DNA of 64,000 nt from Sunxiuqinia sp963677175 (GTDB taxonomy: Bacteria; Bacteroidota; Bacteroidia; Bacteroidales; Prolixibacteraceae), in the NCBI GenBank assembly GCA_963677175.2, contig CAXXES010000004.1, positions 744,001 through 808,000 on the forward strand. The letters are read 5' to 3'. Below, in pieces: positions 8,425 to 17,986 of this stretch. The notes under the pieces were generated by a model. The model had not been told where the DNA came from. It did not search any database and saw only the letters and a program-made list of their open reading frames with translations. Every line of letters starts with the position of its first letter. The stretch's first letter is position 1. A program made the translations under genes and the position numbers.

Positions 8425-9123
8425 TTAAAATTTTAAAAGAACTTTTCCACCCGATTCCGGTTTCCAGGTCTTATCACTTTGGTCGTATTGATACTCAATG
8501 CCCACTTTTACTTTTGTTTTCTCATTGGAATCATATTGTAGTCCTGCGCCGAAATTAGTCGTTGGGAAAAAAGCACGCAAGTTGAAAGTTGGGTCAGAAC
8601 TGTTGCCGGGCGTTACATATTGCCCCCAGGTTTGGAATTGTAGTTTGGTTGTAATGGCATATTGCAACAGGAAGTTACTGCCAAAAACAAGCTGTTTGGT
8701 TGAAAAAAGGTAACCGTACTGCGCACTAATGAAAGCGCCATACTCTAAAGCAAACTTGTTTGTTATATCGAAGCTCCCCAATGTTCCACCGAAATCCCGA
8801 TAATCGCCCAGTCCGGGGTACATTGGCAAAAGCAAGGATGAAGAATCTCCTGTAAGGTTGTTTAAATATTTAAGTTCCCAATTGAAGTTAAAGTGTGCTG
8901 TCCTTCTGTCAATAGAAACCCAGTGAAGGCCCTCATCGCTATTCCATAGTTCTGGCACTACAAATTGCAAGGGAGGTTGAGCAGGTTGTAGTTGCAGATC
9001 CCCTTTATCATGCATCGAACGGGGAACAGAGATTGTGTCTTTTTCTTGTTCCTGTCCCTTTGCCTGAAATACAGATAAAACCTGCACCACCAAAACAACT
9101 ACCCACAAATGTTTACTCTGCAT
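8425..9123 (-). CDS. Exported protein of unknown function, possible small outer-membrane barrel
   Basis: 232 residues with a signal peptide (about 1-23, ending AKGQ). The mature part is rich in alternating aromatic and polar residues (for example FNFNWELKYLNN, KVKVGIEYQYDQSD) and ends KVLLKF, as in small beta-barrels of the outer membrane. No family recognised. It is the first gene of the operon with FecR and the TonB receptor, and its start faces the divergent sigma factor. That position suggests an envelope accessory to the same uptake system (inference). Confidence 0.75.
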   Translation of the reverse strand: MQSKHLWVVVLVVQVLSVFQAKGQEQEKDTISVPRSMHDKGDLQLQPAQPPLQFVVPELWNSDEGLHWVSIDRRTAHFNFNWELKYLNNLTGDSSSLLLPMYPGLGDYRDFGGTLGSFDITNKFALEYGAFISAQYGYLFSTKQLVFGSNFLLQYAITTKLQFQTWGQYVTPGNSSDPTFNLRAFFPTTNFGAGLQYDSNEKTKVKVGIEYQYDQSDKTWKPESGGKVLLKF

Positions 9124-9227
9124 ACTTTTCGATTTTATAAGGAGTACAACTGAGTACCCAAAAGCTCAATGAAAAATTTAAATTTTCTTAAAAAAACTTT
9201 TTTGTAGTTGTAGGGAGCAACTCCGTC

Positions 9228-9258
9228 TTTGCACTCTGAATAGGAAAATCTACCTTCG
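9228..9258 (+). promoter_or_regulatory. Possible Bacteroidota-type promoter for the sigma factor gene
   Basis: TTTG at 9228-9231, a 19-base spacer, then TACCTTCG at 9251-9258, which matches the TAnnTTTG -7 consensus at seven of eight positions. The start codon at 9266 is very close, so the transcript would have almost no leader. Weak evidence. Confidence 0.3.
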
Positions 9259-9265
9259 TTGTTTT

Positions 9266-9811
9266 ATGACAATAATCGACCAGTCTATATTATCAGCATT
9301 GCAAAAAGGTAGTCATTCGGCTTTCGAAAAAGTCTTCAATTTCTATTATACGAAGGTCAGGACTTTCATCTTGGGTTATGTCAAAACCATGGTTGACGCA
9401 GAAGACCTGGCGGAAGAAATTTTTGTCTGGTTATGGCAAAATCACAAAAGTATCGACTCCCAAAAGTCATTCGACTCTTATTTATACACCATTGCCAAAA
9501 ACAAAGCCCTCAATTTTTTGAAAAGGAAATACGCAACCAAAACCATTATTGAGATGCAGGCTCCAGCAACTTTTTCATATAGCCCGGAAGAAGAATACAT
9601 CGCTTTGGAAAAAGCTCTTTTAATTGATATGATTGTCGAGAAAATGCCTGCACAACGTAAGGAAATCTACAAACTCAGGCAACAAGGCCTGACCAACGAT
9701 GAGATAGCCAACGAAATAGAAACCACCAAACGGAATGTGGAAAGCCAGGTTAGCTTGGCATTAAAAGAAGTACGCAATGCGTTTAGGCATTATCTTATTG
9801 TTTTTGTTTAG
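9266..9811 (+). CDS. ECF RNA polymerase sigma factor
   Basis: 181 residues. Sigma region 2 spans about residues 15-75 (AFEKVFNFYYTKVRTF, then DAEDLAEEIFVWLWQ). Region 4 is a helix-turn-helix at about 125-175 (MPAQRKEIYKLRQQGLTNDEIA). Such FecI-like factors pair with FecR and an STN receptor. It is divergent from the operon 9123-4689 with a 142-bp intergenic region, so it probably controls that operon and perhaps itself. Target assignment is by position only. Confidence 0.92.
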   Translation: MTIIDQSILSALQKGSHSAFEKVFNFYYTKVRTFILGYVKTMVDAEDLAEEIFVWLWQNHKSIDSQKSFDSYLYTIAKNKALNFLKRKYATKTIIEMQAPATFSYSPEEEYIALEKALLIDMIVEKMPAQRKEIYKLRQQGLTNDEIANEIETTKRNVESQVSLALKEVRNAFRHYLIVFV

Positions 9812-9966
9812 TATTGTCTTATTAATCTTTCTGTAGCTCTATTACGTGCAATAAATATTGAGAGGGCTGTCAGGCTTTACGCGGCCAGAATAAATTAAAT
9901 CTATTTTTCAGTAGTAGCGATCCAGCATCCAGCATCGCCATTCATCTTGCCGGAATGGTGCCCGCT

Positions 9967-9996
9967 TTGAGGACCTCACTCGAGTGAGGCCCTCAA
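9967..9996. terminator. Bidirectional hairpin between sigma factor and dipeptidase genes
   Basis: A perfect 16-base palindrome CCTCACTCGAGTGAGG (9974-9989), extended by TTGAGG (9967-9972) and CCTCAA (9991-9996) across one unpaired base on each side. It lies between two converging genes, where a two-way terminator is expected, although the T-run is short. Confidence 0.5.
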
Positions 9997-10033
9997 TAAA
10001 TCACTCAAAATAAATCTCTCCATTCATTTGCGC

Positions 10034-11407
10034 TTAAGCTTCGCTCATCTCAGCAAAATACTTGTAAAACAGCGGAATGGTCTGAATACCTTTGTAGAAC
10101 TGTTCGAGCGGGTAGTTTTCATTGGGCGAATGAATGGCATCGGCTTCGAGGCCAAAGCCCATTAAAATGGTTTTGATACCCAGTATTTGTTCGAAGGTGG
10201 AGATAATGGGAATGGAGCCTCCGCTGCGGTTGGGCAGGGGGCGACGGCCATACACCTCGAAGTAGGCTTTTTCGGCGGCCTGGTAAGCGGGCAGCTCAAT
10301 GGGGCAGACATAGGCTTGTCCGCCATGCAAGGGAGACACTTCTACCTTAACGGTTTTTGGGGCGATACTTTGAAAGTACGTTTGAAACAATTCGGCGACT
10401 TTTTCGTGGTTTTGGTTGGGCACCAAACGCGTGCTGATTTTGGCAAAGGCTTTGGATGGTAACACTGTTTTGGCGCCTTCGCCGGTATAGCCTCCCCAGA
10501 TGCCGCACACGTCGAACGACGGACGAATGCCGGTGCGTTCGATGGTGGAGAAACCTGCTTCGCCAGCCACTTCGTCAATGTCGATCGCGTTTTTGAAAGT
10601 GTCAATGTCGAAGGGTGTTTGGGCCATCAGGGCGCGTTCTTCGGTCGACACCTCCAGCACATCATCGTAAAAACCGGGGATGGTAATGTGTCCGTTGTCA
10701 TCGGTCATTTGCGCGATCATTTTCGAAAGCACATTGATGGGGTTGGCCACTGCGCCACCAAACATGCCGGAGTGCAGGTCGCGGTTGGGACCGGTAACTT
10801 CAACCTGCCAATAGGCCAGGCCGCGCAATCCGGTGGTAATGGTGGGCAGGTCGGGCCGGATCATGGTGGTGTCCGACACCAGGATAACATCGGCTTTCAG
10901 CATGTCCCGGTGTTCTTCGCACCATTTGCCCAGGTTGGGCGAACCAATTTCCTCTTCGCCTTCAATCATGAATTTCACATTGCAGGGCAGCGTATTGGTT
11001 TTTACCATCAGCTCGAAAGCTTTGGCATGCATCATACTTTGGCCTTTATCGTCGTCGGCTCCGCGTGCCCAGATTTTGCCATCGCGCACTTCGGGTTCGA
11101 AAGGCGGCGATTTCCACAATTCGAGCGGTTCAACCGGCATCACATCCATATGCCCGTACACCAGCACTGTTGGTTTTGCCGGATCAATAATTCGTTCGCC
11201 ATAGGTCACCGGATTTCCATCGGTTTCAAACACTTCAGCATGATCGGCGCCCGAGCTAATCAGCAATTCTTTCCAATACCCGGCAGCCCGGTGCATGTCG
11301 GGTTTATGGGCCGAAACGGAGCTGATGGACGGTATGCGGATTAAGCCAAACAATTCATTCAGAAAACGATCCTTGTTTTCTTCGATGTATTTTTCTATTA
11401 AATTCAT
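10034..11407 (-). CDS. M20 family metallo-dipeptidase
   Basis: 457 residues, typical for dinuclear-zinc M20 dipeptidases. Metal ligands and catalytic residues are visible: VYGHMDVMP (His/Asp, about 83-91), GADDDKGQ (about 116), EGEEEIGSPN (catalytic and ligand Glu, about 149) and the C-terminal IHSPNENYP His (about 432). A lid/dimerisation domain with RDLHSGMFGG lies in the middle. No signal peptide, so cytosolic; it should cleave di- or short peptides. The nearest upstream gene is the FUSC protein, 42 bp away on the same strand, so the two may share a transcript. Confidence 0.93.
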   Translation of the reverse strand: MNLIEKYIEENKDRFLNELFGLIRIPSISSVSAHKPDMHRAAGYWKELLISSGADHAEVFETDGNPVTYGERIIDPAKPTVLVYGHMDVMPVEPLELWKSPPFEPEVRDGKIWARGADDDKGQSMMHAKAFELMVKTNTLPCNVKFMIEGEEEIGSPNLGKWCEEHRDMLKADVILVSDTTMIRPDLPTITTGLRGLAYWQVEVTGPNRDLHSGMFGGAVANPINVLSKMIAQMTDDNGHITIPGFYDDVLEVSTEERALMAQTPFDIDTFKNAIDIDEVAGEAGFSTIERTGIRPSFDVCGIWGGYTGEGAKTVLPSKAFAKISTRLVPNQNHEKVAELFQTYFQSIAPKTVKVEVSPLHGGQAYVCPIELPAYQAAEKAYFEVYGRRPLPNRSGGSIPIISTFEQILGIKTILMGFGLEADAIHSPNENYPLEQFYKGIQTIPLFYKYFAEMSEA

Positions 11408-11448
11408 GTGTGTTGTTTTTAGTTTCAGAATCAGTAAAAATAAAGCTT

Positions 11449-13677
11449 TCAGGGGAGAATGAAGAAGAGAAAACTCATAGAATTCGGATTCAGCCTTTCG
11501 CTTGGGGTTTGTGTATCATTTTTGTTGATAAGCTTGGCTTGTTGCAACAGTTGAATGGTGACATCAGCAATGTTATAGAGTAGGGTGAATTGCATGCGGG
11601 TAAATCCCTGTTCCGAAGCTTTAACTTGTTGCCTAATTTGCTCCAGTATGGTTTGCAGCTCCTTGTCTTGAGGGTGAATCGTTGATGTTGTGGCTTGGTT
11701 CGCTTCCTGAAGGGCTTCCAGGATTTCGTTGGCAAAGTGCAGTAATTCTAAGTTGGGAACTTGCTGCTGCTCGCGATGGGCACCAAAAGCCGACAGGTAC
11801 GACAGCAAGGCATGGTTTAGGTAAGTCAGGGTGAAGGCCTGTTGTTGAAATTGCTGTCGTTTGTGCGGTTCCACCTGCATGTCCTGCCAGGCAAGCACCA
11901 GCGCATTGTCGGCCCGGTGTGCTTCGCGGCGTGCAATCCGGTAATCGAGGTCGTCATCGATTGATGGTTGCTGGTATTCCAGGATGATGGCCCGAAAGTA
12001 GGCTGTATTCTTATGCAGCGCGAGATTCAGCAGTTGTGGCAGGCGTTTGTGCTGCCAGTCGGGCCAAAGCAGCCGGACGGTGCCATAAGCCAGGGTGGCA
12101 CCAATCAAGGTGTCCAACAGGCGGGGCCACATGACGGCTACACCTTGGTTGGCAATCAGGTTGAAGGCGCTAAGCACAAAGATGGTAATGAAGATCACCG
12201 AGATGGCATACTTTCGGCGCAGCCAAACAAAAAAGGCAAAAGCTGCTGCCAGTAGCAAGACCAGTTGGCCGGCTACTGTGGGTAGCAACTGAACAATCAG
12301 CACGCCGCCAATCACTCCGCTGATGGTACCCAGAATTCGTTGAAAAAGCCGGCGCCGGGTTTCGCTGTAGCTGGGCTGGCACACAAACAGGCTGGTCAAA
12401 ATAATCCATTCGCCTTTGGCTACGTTAAAGCCTTCGGAAATGGCAAAGCCAATCAGGAAACATAAACTGAGCCGGATAGCATGACGCAGTCGCGGGTGGT
12501 TAAAACTGAGCTGGTTTCGCAATCGTTCCCCAAGTGTCCGTTTGTCTTTTGCCAACCGGGGGGCAATGCTTCGTTGTTGGTTCTCTCCTAAATTGATCAA
12601 CGACTGATGCGAGCGGTTAAGGTTTCGAACCAATAGTGCGAGGGAGTGGGTCTGGCTGGTTCCGTGTTTTTCAAGCTGATCGTTTAATACATTCACCACC
12701 CAGCCCAAAGATACCGGGTGACGGTAAGGGATTCCGGTTAGCAGGCTGTGGGCAAATTGTTTGGTAGCCAGTGAAAGTTGAACCAGCGTTTGGCCGATCC
12801 CTTCCAGCAGTTCCCGGTTTTCAGGATCGCTACTCAGCAGGTCGTACCGCTCGTGGCTCGACGCAGCCCGTTCGTGCAATCCCTGCAACAGCATGAAGTA
12901 GCGCAGGTAGGGTTTCAGCGGGGTATCGTCCTTAAGGGCGTCGCCATAACTGTTCAGCACTTCCTTGCAGTGTTCCAGCGCATCAACCACCTGTACATTT
13001 TGAAGGGCCAGCTGATTGCGTAGTTTGCCTTGCAGCTTTTCGTCGCTGGGAAACAGGCTGGCTTTCTGATCGAGGTATTTTGACAGAGCCAGAAAGCCCC
13101 GGGCAAGCTGCTCTTCGAGCAAACGCCAGGGATGGAAGTAGAGAAAGCCCAACGAAATCAAACCATAGAACAAAGCTCCTGCCGGTAGCAGGATGGGTTG
13201 CCAGTACCAGGCCGGACTGATCTCCGTTCCCAACATGGCATAAATGCCTACGAGGATGGCTCCAAAGGTTACGCCACGGTATCGTTCGCTGAGTCCGCCA
13301 ATCAAGAGAAATACGATGGTGGAAGCCCCCAGCCCAAGCCCCAGAACAAGGGGATAAGGGCGAAGTAGCTCCACTGCCAGGCTGGAGATTCCGAAGCTGA
13401 TAACTTTCAACGCCAGCGATTTAATCCGCCCTTTGGGGTGGTCGTCGGTTTCGGATAGGGCTCCGGCCAAAGCTCCCAGCGCCAAGGTGATGGCAATAAA
13501 CGATTCTCCGGCAATGACAAGCGGAACAGCCAGCAGGGCAATGGCAAAGGTGGCTTTAGCGGCCAACATCAGGTCGGGCCTGCTGAGGAACGCGCGTCGT
13601 GCGGGTTCATACCACGATTTATTTCGAAGTGGATTAAGTAATTCGGAAAGCCAGATATTTTCGGGCTGTTTGCTCAT
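11449..13677 (-). CDS. FUSC-family inner-membrane protein (YccS/YhfK type)
   Basis: 742 residues. Two hydrophobic blocks of about six transmembrane helices each (about 37-180 and about 400-530) each precede a long soluble helical region, the layout of YccS/YhfK and aromatic-acid-efflux-like FUSC proteins. The motif EWIILTSLFVCQPSYSETRRR lies at the start of the second block, followed by RILGT. Substrate unknown; the family is thought to be involved in efflux. The region is more GC-rich than its neighbours. Confidence 0.88.
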   Translation of the reverse strand: MSKQPENIWLSELLNPLRNKSWYEPARRAFLSRPDLMLAAKATFAIALLAVPLVIAGESFIAITLALGALAGALSETDDHPKGRIKSLALKVISFGISSLAVELLRPYPLVLGLGLGASTIVFLLIGGLSERYRGVTFGAILVGIYAMLGTEISPAWYWQPILLPAGALFYGLISLGFLYFHPWRLLEEQLARGFLALSKYLDQKASLFPSDEKLQGKLRNQLALQNVQVVDALEHCKEVLNSYGDALKDDTPLKPYLRYFMLLQGLHERAASSHERYDLLSSDPENRELLEGIGQTLVQLSLATKQFAHSLLTGIPYRHPVSLGWVVNVLNDQLEKHGTSQTHSLALLVRNLNRSHQSLINLGENQQRSIAPRLAKDKRTLGERLRNQLSFNHPRLRHAIRLSLCFLIGFAISEGFNVAKGEWIILTSLFVCQPSYSETRRRLFQRILGTISGVIGGVLIVQLLPTVAGQLVLLLAAAFAFFVWLRRKYAISVIFITIFVLSAFNLIANQGVAVMWPRLLDTLIGATLAYGTVRLLWPDWQHKRLPQLLNLALHKNTAYFRAIILEYQQPSIDDDLDYRIARREAHRADNALVLAWQDMQVEPHKRQQFQQQAFTLTYLNHALLSYLSAFGAHREQQQVPNLELLHFANEILEALQEANQATTSTIHPQDKELQTILEQIRQQVKASEQGFTRMQFTLLYNIADVTIQLLQQAKLINKNDTQTPSERLNPNSMSFLFFILP

Positions 13678-13985
13678 TTGGTGTTTGCTTATGCGTGCTT
13701 TTTCAGAATCAAAATTAACAAAAAAATCCCGGGCTGCGATTGGCCGATGGTTTTTATTGGATGACCATCGGTAGCTTCAACAGGGGATCATTTCAAATTA
13801 CCGTGGATGTTTAGCGTTATCCTACTCAAAAACCTTATTGTTTGTTTTTACCTTGTTAGTCCCCACGGTATTGAGATATCCGGCAATGGCCGGACAAGCT
13901 AAATAACCGGTCATTTTCCCTCCCTTGAAAAGCTACGCTTCGTTTGTTTGTTCTCAATGCTTCTTTATGCCGGACTTTCGAAAAG
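13678..13985. other. Gene-free stretch upstream of the FUSC gene
   Basis: About 308 bases without a plausible gene. A hairpin CCGATGGT (13744-13751) with ACCATCGG (13764-13771) is the only clear structure. It borders the direct-repeat pair that begins at 13986. Confidence 0.4.
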
Positions 13986-14472
13986 GTGTAAAATGAGCCT
14001 CCAAGCGGGCGGGCTTAGTTGGCCTACGAGGATTTGGCTTTGGAAAACAAGGGAAGGAAACCGCAAAGGCACTGGCTAAGAAAACCCTGTTTGACGATCC
14101 TGTACTCAGGATCGGAGTTGGTTTTCGGGGAGTGACTGATCCGTAGTTTTCCTGCCAAAGCATCGTCAGCCTTGATTTTTTTTGGTTCCTTTTTGGCATC
14201 AAGGCAAAAAAGGAACTGGGGTTTGGGGCAAAGCCCCACCGAAGTACATTCGGGGTTCGGAATGGCTTGGTCATTTTCTAACCCTTCCGTTCCGATATCC
14301 ATCGGAACACTTTCCCTTAAAAAAGGGAAGGAACCCAACCACCTGCGATGGTGCGAACTCCGGTGTCGCGGTTTTCGGCCTACGCTGCTTTCGCCTACTG
14401 GCGAAATGGGGGACCTAAGGATAGACACATTCCCGTTAGGTTCCATCTTCTGTTTATTCTAAAAAAGTCCAG
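13986..14472. repeat. 487-bp direct repeat, copy A
   Basis: Starts GTGTAAAATGAGCCTCC and ends near AAAAAAGTCCAG. It is nearly identical to 14535-15020 (offset 548-549), differing at roughly a dozen positions. Several frames stay open on both strands (for example 96-140 codons), but none shows a family, a sensible start or a codon bias that separates it from the others, so I read it as non-coding repeat DNA. Both copies contain an internal inverted pair around the GGTTCCTTTTTGGCATCAAG region and a GGGAAGG/CCTTCCC pair. Confidence 0.8.
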
Positions 14473-14534
14473 ATCAAGGGAGGGCCAGGGTGGGTCAGGC
14501 TATTTATGAGTTGTAAAAATAAGCTCGGGTGGAA

Positions 14535-15020
14535 GTGTAAAATGAGCCTCCAAGCGGGCGAGCTTAGTTGGCCTACGAGGATTTGGCTTTGGAAAACAAG
14601 GGAAGGAAACCGCAAAGGCACTGGCTAAGAAAACCCTGTTTGACGATCCTGTACTCAGGATCGGAGTTGGTTTTCGGGGAGTGACTGATCCGTAGTTTTC
14701 CAGCCAAAGCATCGTCAGCCTTGATTTTTTTTGGTTCCTTTTTGGCATCAAGGCAAAAAAGGAACTGGGGTTTGGGGCAAAGCCCCACCGAAGTACATTC
14801 GGTTTTCTGAATGGCTTGGTCATTTTCTGACCCTTCCGTTCCGATGGACATCGGAACACCTTCCCTTAAAAAAGGGAAGGAATCCAACCACCTGCGATGG
14901 TGCGAACTCCGGTGTCGCGGTTTTCGGCCTGCGCTCATTCGCCTAATGGCGAAGTGGGGGACTTAAGGATAGACACATTTCCGTTAGGTTCCATCTTCTG
15001 TTTATTCTAAAAAAGTCCAG
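14535..15020. repeat. 487-bp direct repeat, copy B
   Basis: Second copy of 13986-14472. The similarity continues in diverged form past the core: AGGGAGGGCCAGGGTGGGTC (about 14479) resembles GGGAGGCCCAGGTGGGGCAG (about 15075), with about 50 extra bases inserted before it in copy B. So the original unit was about 550 bp and its right end has decayed faster. Confidence 0.8.
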
Positions 15021-15245
15021 TTCAAGTCAGTATCAAAACTCATAGCGTTGTGTATAGAAGGGTAGCTTGAAAAGGGAGGCCCAGGTGGGGCAGGCTTTTG
15101 ATTTATTGATCAAACTTCTCCCACTAGAATATCATTTGATCCCGTCTTCCTTTTTCGTCTATGAACGTCATTCTAACAACTGGAAAATAACAAAAGCACC
15201 AATCACTTGGATTGATGCTTTCGTTATCGTCTTTTTCGAAATCTT

Positions 15246-16814
15246 TTACAGCGAATACTTTAGCCACGAGCTGTTTTCCTGGTAATCTACCACCACCAGG
15301 TCATTTGTTTGCAAACTGAAACTGCTCATGGTTTGCTGAATTTCCTGGCGAAGCATGTTCAGTCCGCCTTCAATCAGATCACTTCTGAAGCCCTCATCAG
15401 CCAATCGGTGCACCATATCCATGGAAATGACCCGGCCAATGACTTGCCCCAGTTCAACCAGCTTTCGCTGCGGAAGTTGCAGATCCAGTTCAAAGTTGAA
15501 GAGCCCTTTTAATTGATCGGCCGAGCGGTTGGTCAATTCATATCCCTTCAGGAAGTCGAATAAATTTTTCTCTTTCAGCTTACGCATTTGTTTAACGATT
15601 CCTTCTGAAATTTGCGCATACAGAATATCATTCGAGCCTTCAAAGATCTGGAACGGACGACTATCAACAATGCCACGACCGCCTAAATGACTGAGTTTGT
15701 AGGCTTGTGCGCCAACCAATTGGGTAAGCGACTGGGCCGCTTCCTGCATCAAGTCGGTAACGACTGATTTCACTGCGTTGGCTTCAATTCCAATTCCGGT
15801 CAGGTCATTTTCAATTCCAGCTTTTTTGGCGCTGTTGGAGCACATGGCTGAGCACACCGTGAAAGAAGCTTGCAGTTTCGATAGCCGTTCCTGTACCTGG
15901 TCGTAGGCCATGAGGCTCTTGCCTCCAATGATGCGTTGCTTACAATGGGTGATGGCTGTGTCCATAATCCGGTGAATGAATCCAATAGCCATGCCTGGAA
16001 ACTGCATGCGTGAGCGGTGCAGCAAGTCGAGCATCATTTTCACCCCGGTTGAATGGGGTTGTAAATGTTGAGCTTCCGGAATTTTCACGTCAATGTGGTT
16101 TCGTCCGTAGGGAATTTGGTACAAGCCCAGGTTGTCGTAAAATTCTTCTACTTTAATCGATTGGTTCGGTTGCGTGACATCGCAGATAAAAAAGTCGATG
16201 TCGCGTTGCAAGTCTCCATCACTATTTTTTCGTCGGGCGGTTAACAACCAAAAGTCAGCCCAACCGGTCAGTCCGGCCCAGTGCTTTGTCCCTTTAATAT
16301 GGCACTGTCCATCGGATTCCTTAAAATGGGTTTGCATGCTCAAGGCATCGCTTCCAAAGTCGGGCTCGGTAATCATCAGGCCACCCATATTCCCGTTTTC
16401 AATAAAACGTTTAAAGACAGGAGCTTTGGCTTCTTCCTGGGCATACTTCCCAACAGGTTGCAAAAATAAAGCAGAGTTGATCCCAAAGGTTAGTGAAAGA
16501 GCCAGCGACTCGTAAGATGCCGCTTCCAGCAGGGCCAGATTTTCACTCATCAGGGCGCCCCGTCCGCCATAAGCTTTTGGAATACCGATCGAAAGCGGGT
16601 TGCATTCCATGATTTCGCGCAGCACAAAGGGCGGAAGTCCGCGTTGCTGGCTGTATTTGTCAATATCACCCCGCTGGTGATAGACTTGTTTCATTTTTTC
16701 TTTAAGTTTCCCTAAAAATTGCTGGATGGGTTCTTGGGTGGTTTTTTTGTTCTCCGGAGAGTTTGTCTTCATCTCAATAATCTCATTCATTCTATGTCTT
16801 TTAAAACAAGGCAA
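15246..16814 (-). CDS. Acyl-CoA dehydrogenase family protein
   Basis: 522 residues. N-terminal helical domain, middle beta domain (GGLMITEPDFGSDALSMQTH, about 152-171; KGTKHWAGLTGWADFW, about 184-199) and C-terminal helical domain with RPFQIFEGSNDILYAQISEG (about 387-406), where EGSN holds the usual catalytic region. FAD-dependent alpha,beta-desaturation of an acyl-CoA is the family reaction. It is longer than the usual ~380-residue enzymes because of an extra C-terminal ~100 residues, and no electron-transfer flavoprotein gene is adjacent. The start could be a few codons downstream (MNEIIEMK). An AraC regulator lies immediately upstream on the same strand. Confidence 0.85.
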   Translation of the reverse strand: MPCFKRHRMNEIIEMKTNSPENKKTTQEPIQQFLGKLKEKMKQVYHQRGDIDKYSQQRGLPPFVLREIMECNPLSIGIPKAYGGRGALMSENLALLEAASYESLALSLTFGINSALFLQPVGKYAQEEAKAPVFKRFIENGNMGGLMITEPDFGSDALSMQTHFKESDGQCHIKGTKHWAGLTGWADFWLLTARRKNSDGDLQRDIDFFICDVTQPNQSIKVEEFYDNLGLYQIPYGRNHIDVKIPEAQHLQPHSTGVKMMLDLLHRSRMQFPGMAIGFIHRIMDTAITHCKQRIIGGKSLMAYDQVQERLSKLQASFTVCSAMCSNSAKKAGIENDLTGIGIEANAVKSVVTDLMQEAAQSLTQLVGAQAYKLSHLGGRGIVDSRPFQIFEGSNDILYAQISEGIVKQMRKLKEKNLFDFLKGYELTNRSADQLKGLFNFELDLQLPQRKLVELGQVIGRVISMDMVHRLADEGFRSDLIEGGLNMLRQEIQQTMSSFSLQTNDLVVVDYQENSSWLKYSL

Positions 16815-16953
16815 ATTAGACCTCGCAAAAGTTCAGAACACTTTATCTGCAATTTTGTTCTACTTCGCTCAAATTTAGAATCTCACTTATTATGTGAGTC
16901 TATTGTACCTATTGGCGCTGGTGGCTGATCGGTTTTGATTGATGATCCAACAT

Positions 16954-17847
16954 TTATCCGGCTGGATTAACCGGTTGATTGGCCTGGTGAAACTGATTTT
17001 GATACTGAACGGGCGAGAGTGAGGTTGTTCGCTTAAAGCACCGGTTGAAGTTGGATAGGTTGTTAAAGCCACTTTCGAAGCATATTTGTGAAACCGTTTG
17101 TTTTTCTTCGAGCAAGAGCTTGCACGCATAGCCAATCCGCATTTCATTGACAAACTCAACAAACGATTTGCCGGTTTTCTCTTTGAAATAGCGACAAAAG
17201 GCAGTGGTATTCATACCAATATGGTTGGCTACCAAATCGAGTTTAATAGGTTGCCGGTAGTTGGCGTTAATGATGTGCATAATTTTGTCGAGCCGGGTGG
17301 TTGACCAGTTATCCAGATTGAGTCGGTAGGTTTCGCTGGCCAGTAGCTTATACTGTTTGGTTATGCCCAGTTTTTCCAGAATCTCCAGGAACAGCAAGGT
17401 GCGCTCCAGGCCTTTTTTCTTTAGCAGTTTATTCAGTTTTGGGCCTAAACGGTTGGCTACTTCTTGCTGAAAATGGAGTCCGCGGGCTGCACGCGACAGC
17501 AAATCGCGAATGGGCAAAAACTCGGGGTAGTTTTCCAATTGCTCTTTAAAGAAGGAGGCCGGAAAATGAATGACAACAGCGTTGACACGGTAGTTGGGAT
17601 CATTCAGAAAAAAGGCTTCATCGTTTTTCCAGAAGTGAGGCAGGTTAGGGCCCATCAATACCAGGTCGCCATCCCGAAAATCTTCGACATGGTCGGCAAC
17701 AAAGCGCTTACCGAAACTGCGGATCACATAAACCAGTTCATATTCCGAATGAAAATGCCAGGGAAAGGTAAAATGCGGAAAATCATCCCATTTAATGTTG
17801 AAGGAATTTGTTCCCCGAAAGCTGAGCTGTTCATGCATGATTTTCAT
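16954..17847 (-). CDS. AraC-family transcriptional regulator
   Basis: 297 residues. The N-terminal cupin-like sensor domain (about 20-120) contains HFTFPWHFHSEYELVYV and the DGDLVLMGPNLPHFW motif found in sugar-responsive AraC proteins. The C-terminal double helix-turn-helix (about 185-290) contains MNTTAFCRYFKEKTGKSFVE and SQICFESGFNNLSNFNRCFK. Likely a one-component regulator responding to a small metabolite. It is upstream of the acyl-CoA dehydrogenase gene, a possible target. Confidence 0.92.
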   Translation of the reverse strand: MKIMHEQLSFRGTNSFNIKWDDFPHFTFPWHFHSEYELVYVIRSFGKRFVADHVEDFRDGDLVLMGPNLPHFWKNDEAFFLNDPNYRVNAVVIHFPASFFKEQLENYPEFLPIRDLLSRAARGLHFQQEVANRLGPKLNKLLKKKGLERTLLFLEILEKLGITKQYKLLASETYRLNLDNWSTTRLDKIMHIINANYRQPIKLDLVANHIGMNTTAFCRYFKEKTGKSFVEFVNEMRIGYACKLLLEEKQTVSQICFESGFNNLSNFNRCFKRTTSLSPVQYQNQFHQANQPVNPAG

Positions 17848-17986
17848 ACGCAGGCTGATTTAATCAGCAAAAATAGTCCAAATTGTAGCAATTAAGTAGT
17901 GCGAATAATTTAGTGTCATGTTTCGAGTCTTTAACAATTTGTGATAGAAGCGAAACCGAAAATATCAAATAGGTCCGTGACCTTAA

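Noticed and set aside
10619..11344. 241-codon plus-strand open frame
   Set aside because: Antisense shadow of the M20 dipeptidase with no recognisable motif.
13954..14946. Open frames of 71-140 codons on both strands in the two direct repeats
   Set aside because: Multiple frames are open at once, starts differ between copies and no domain is recognisable.
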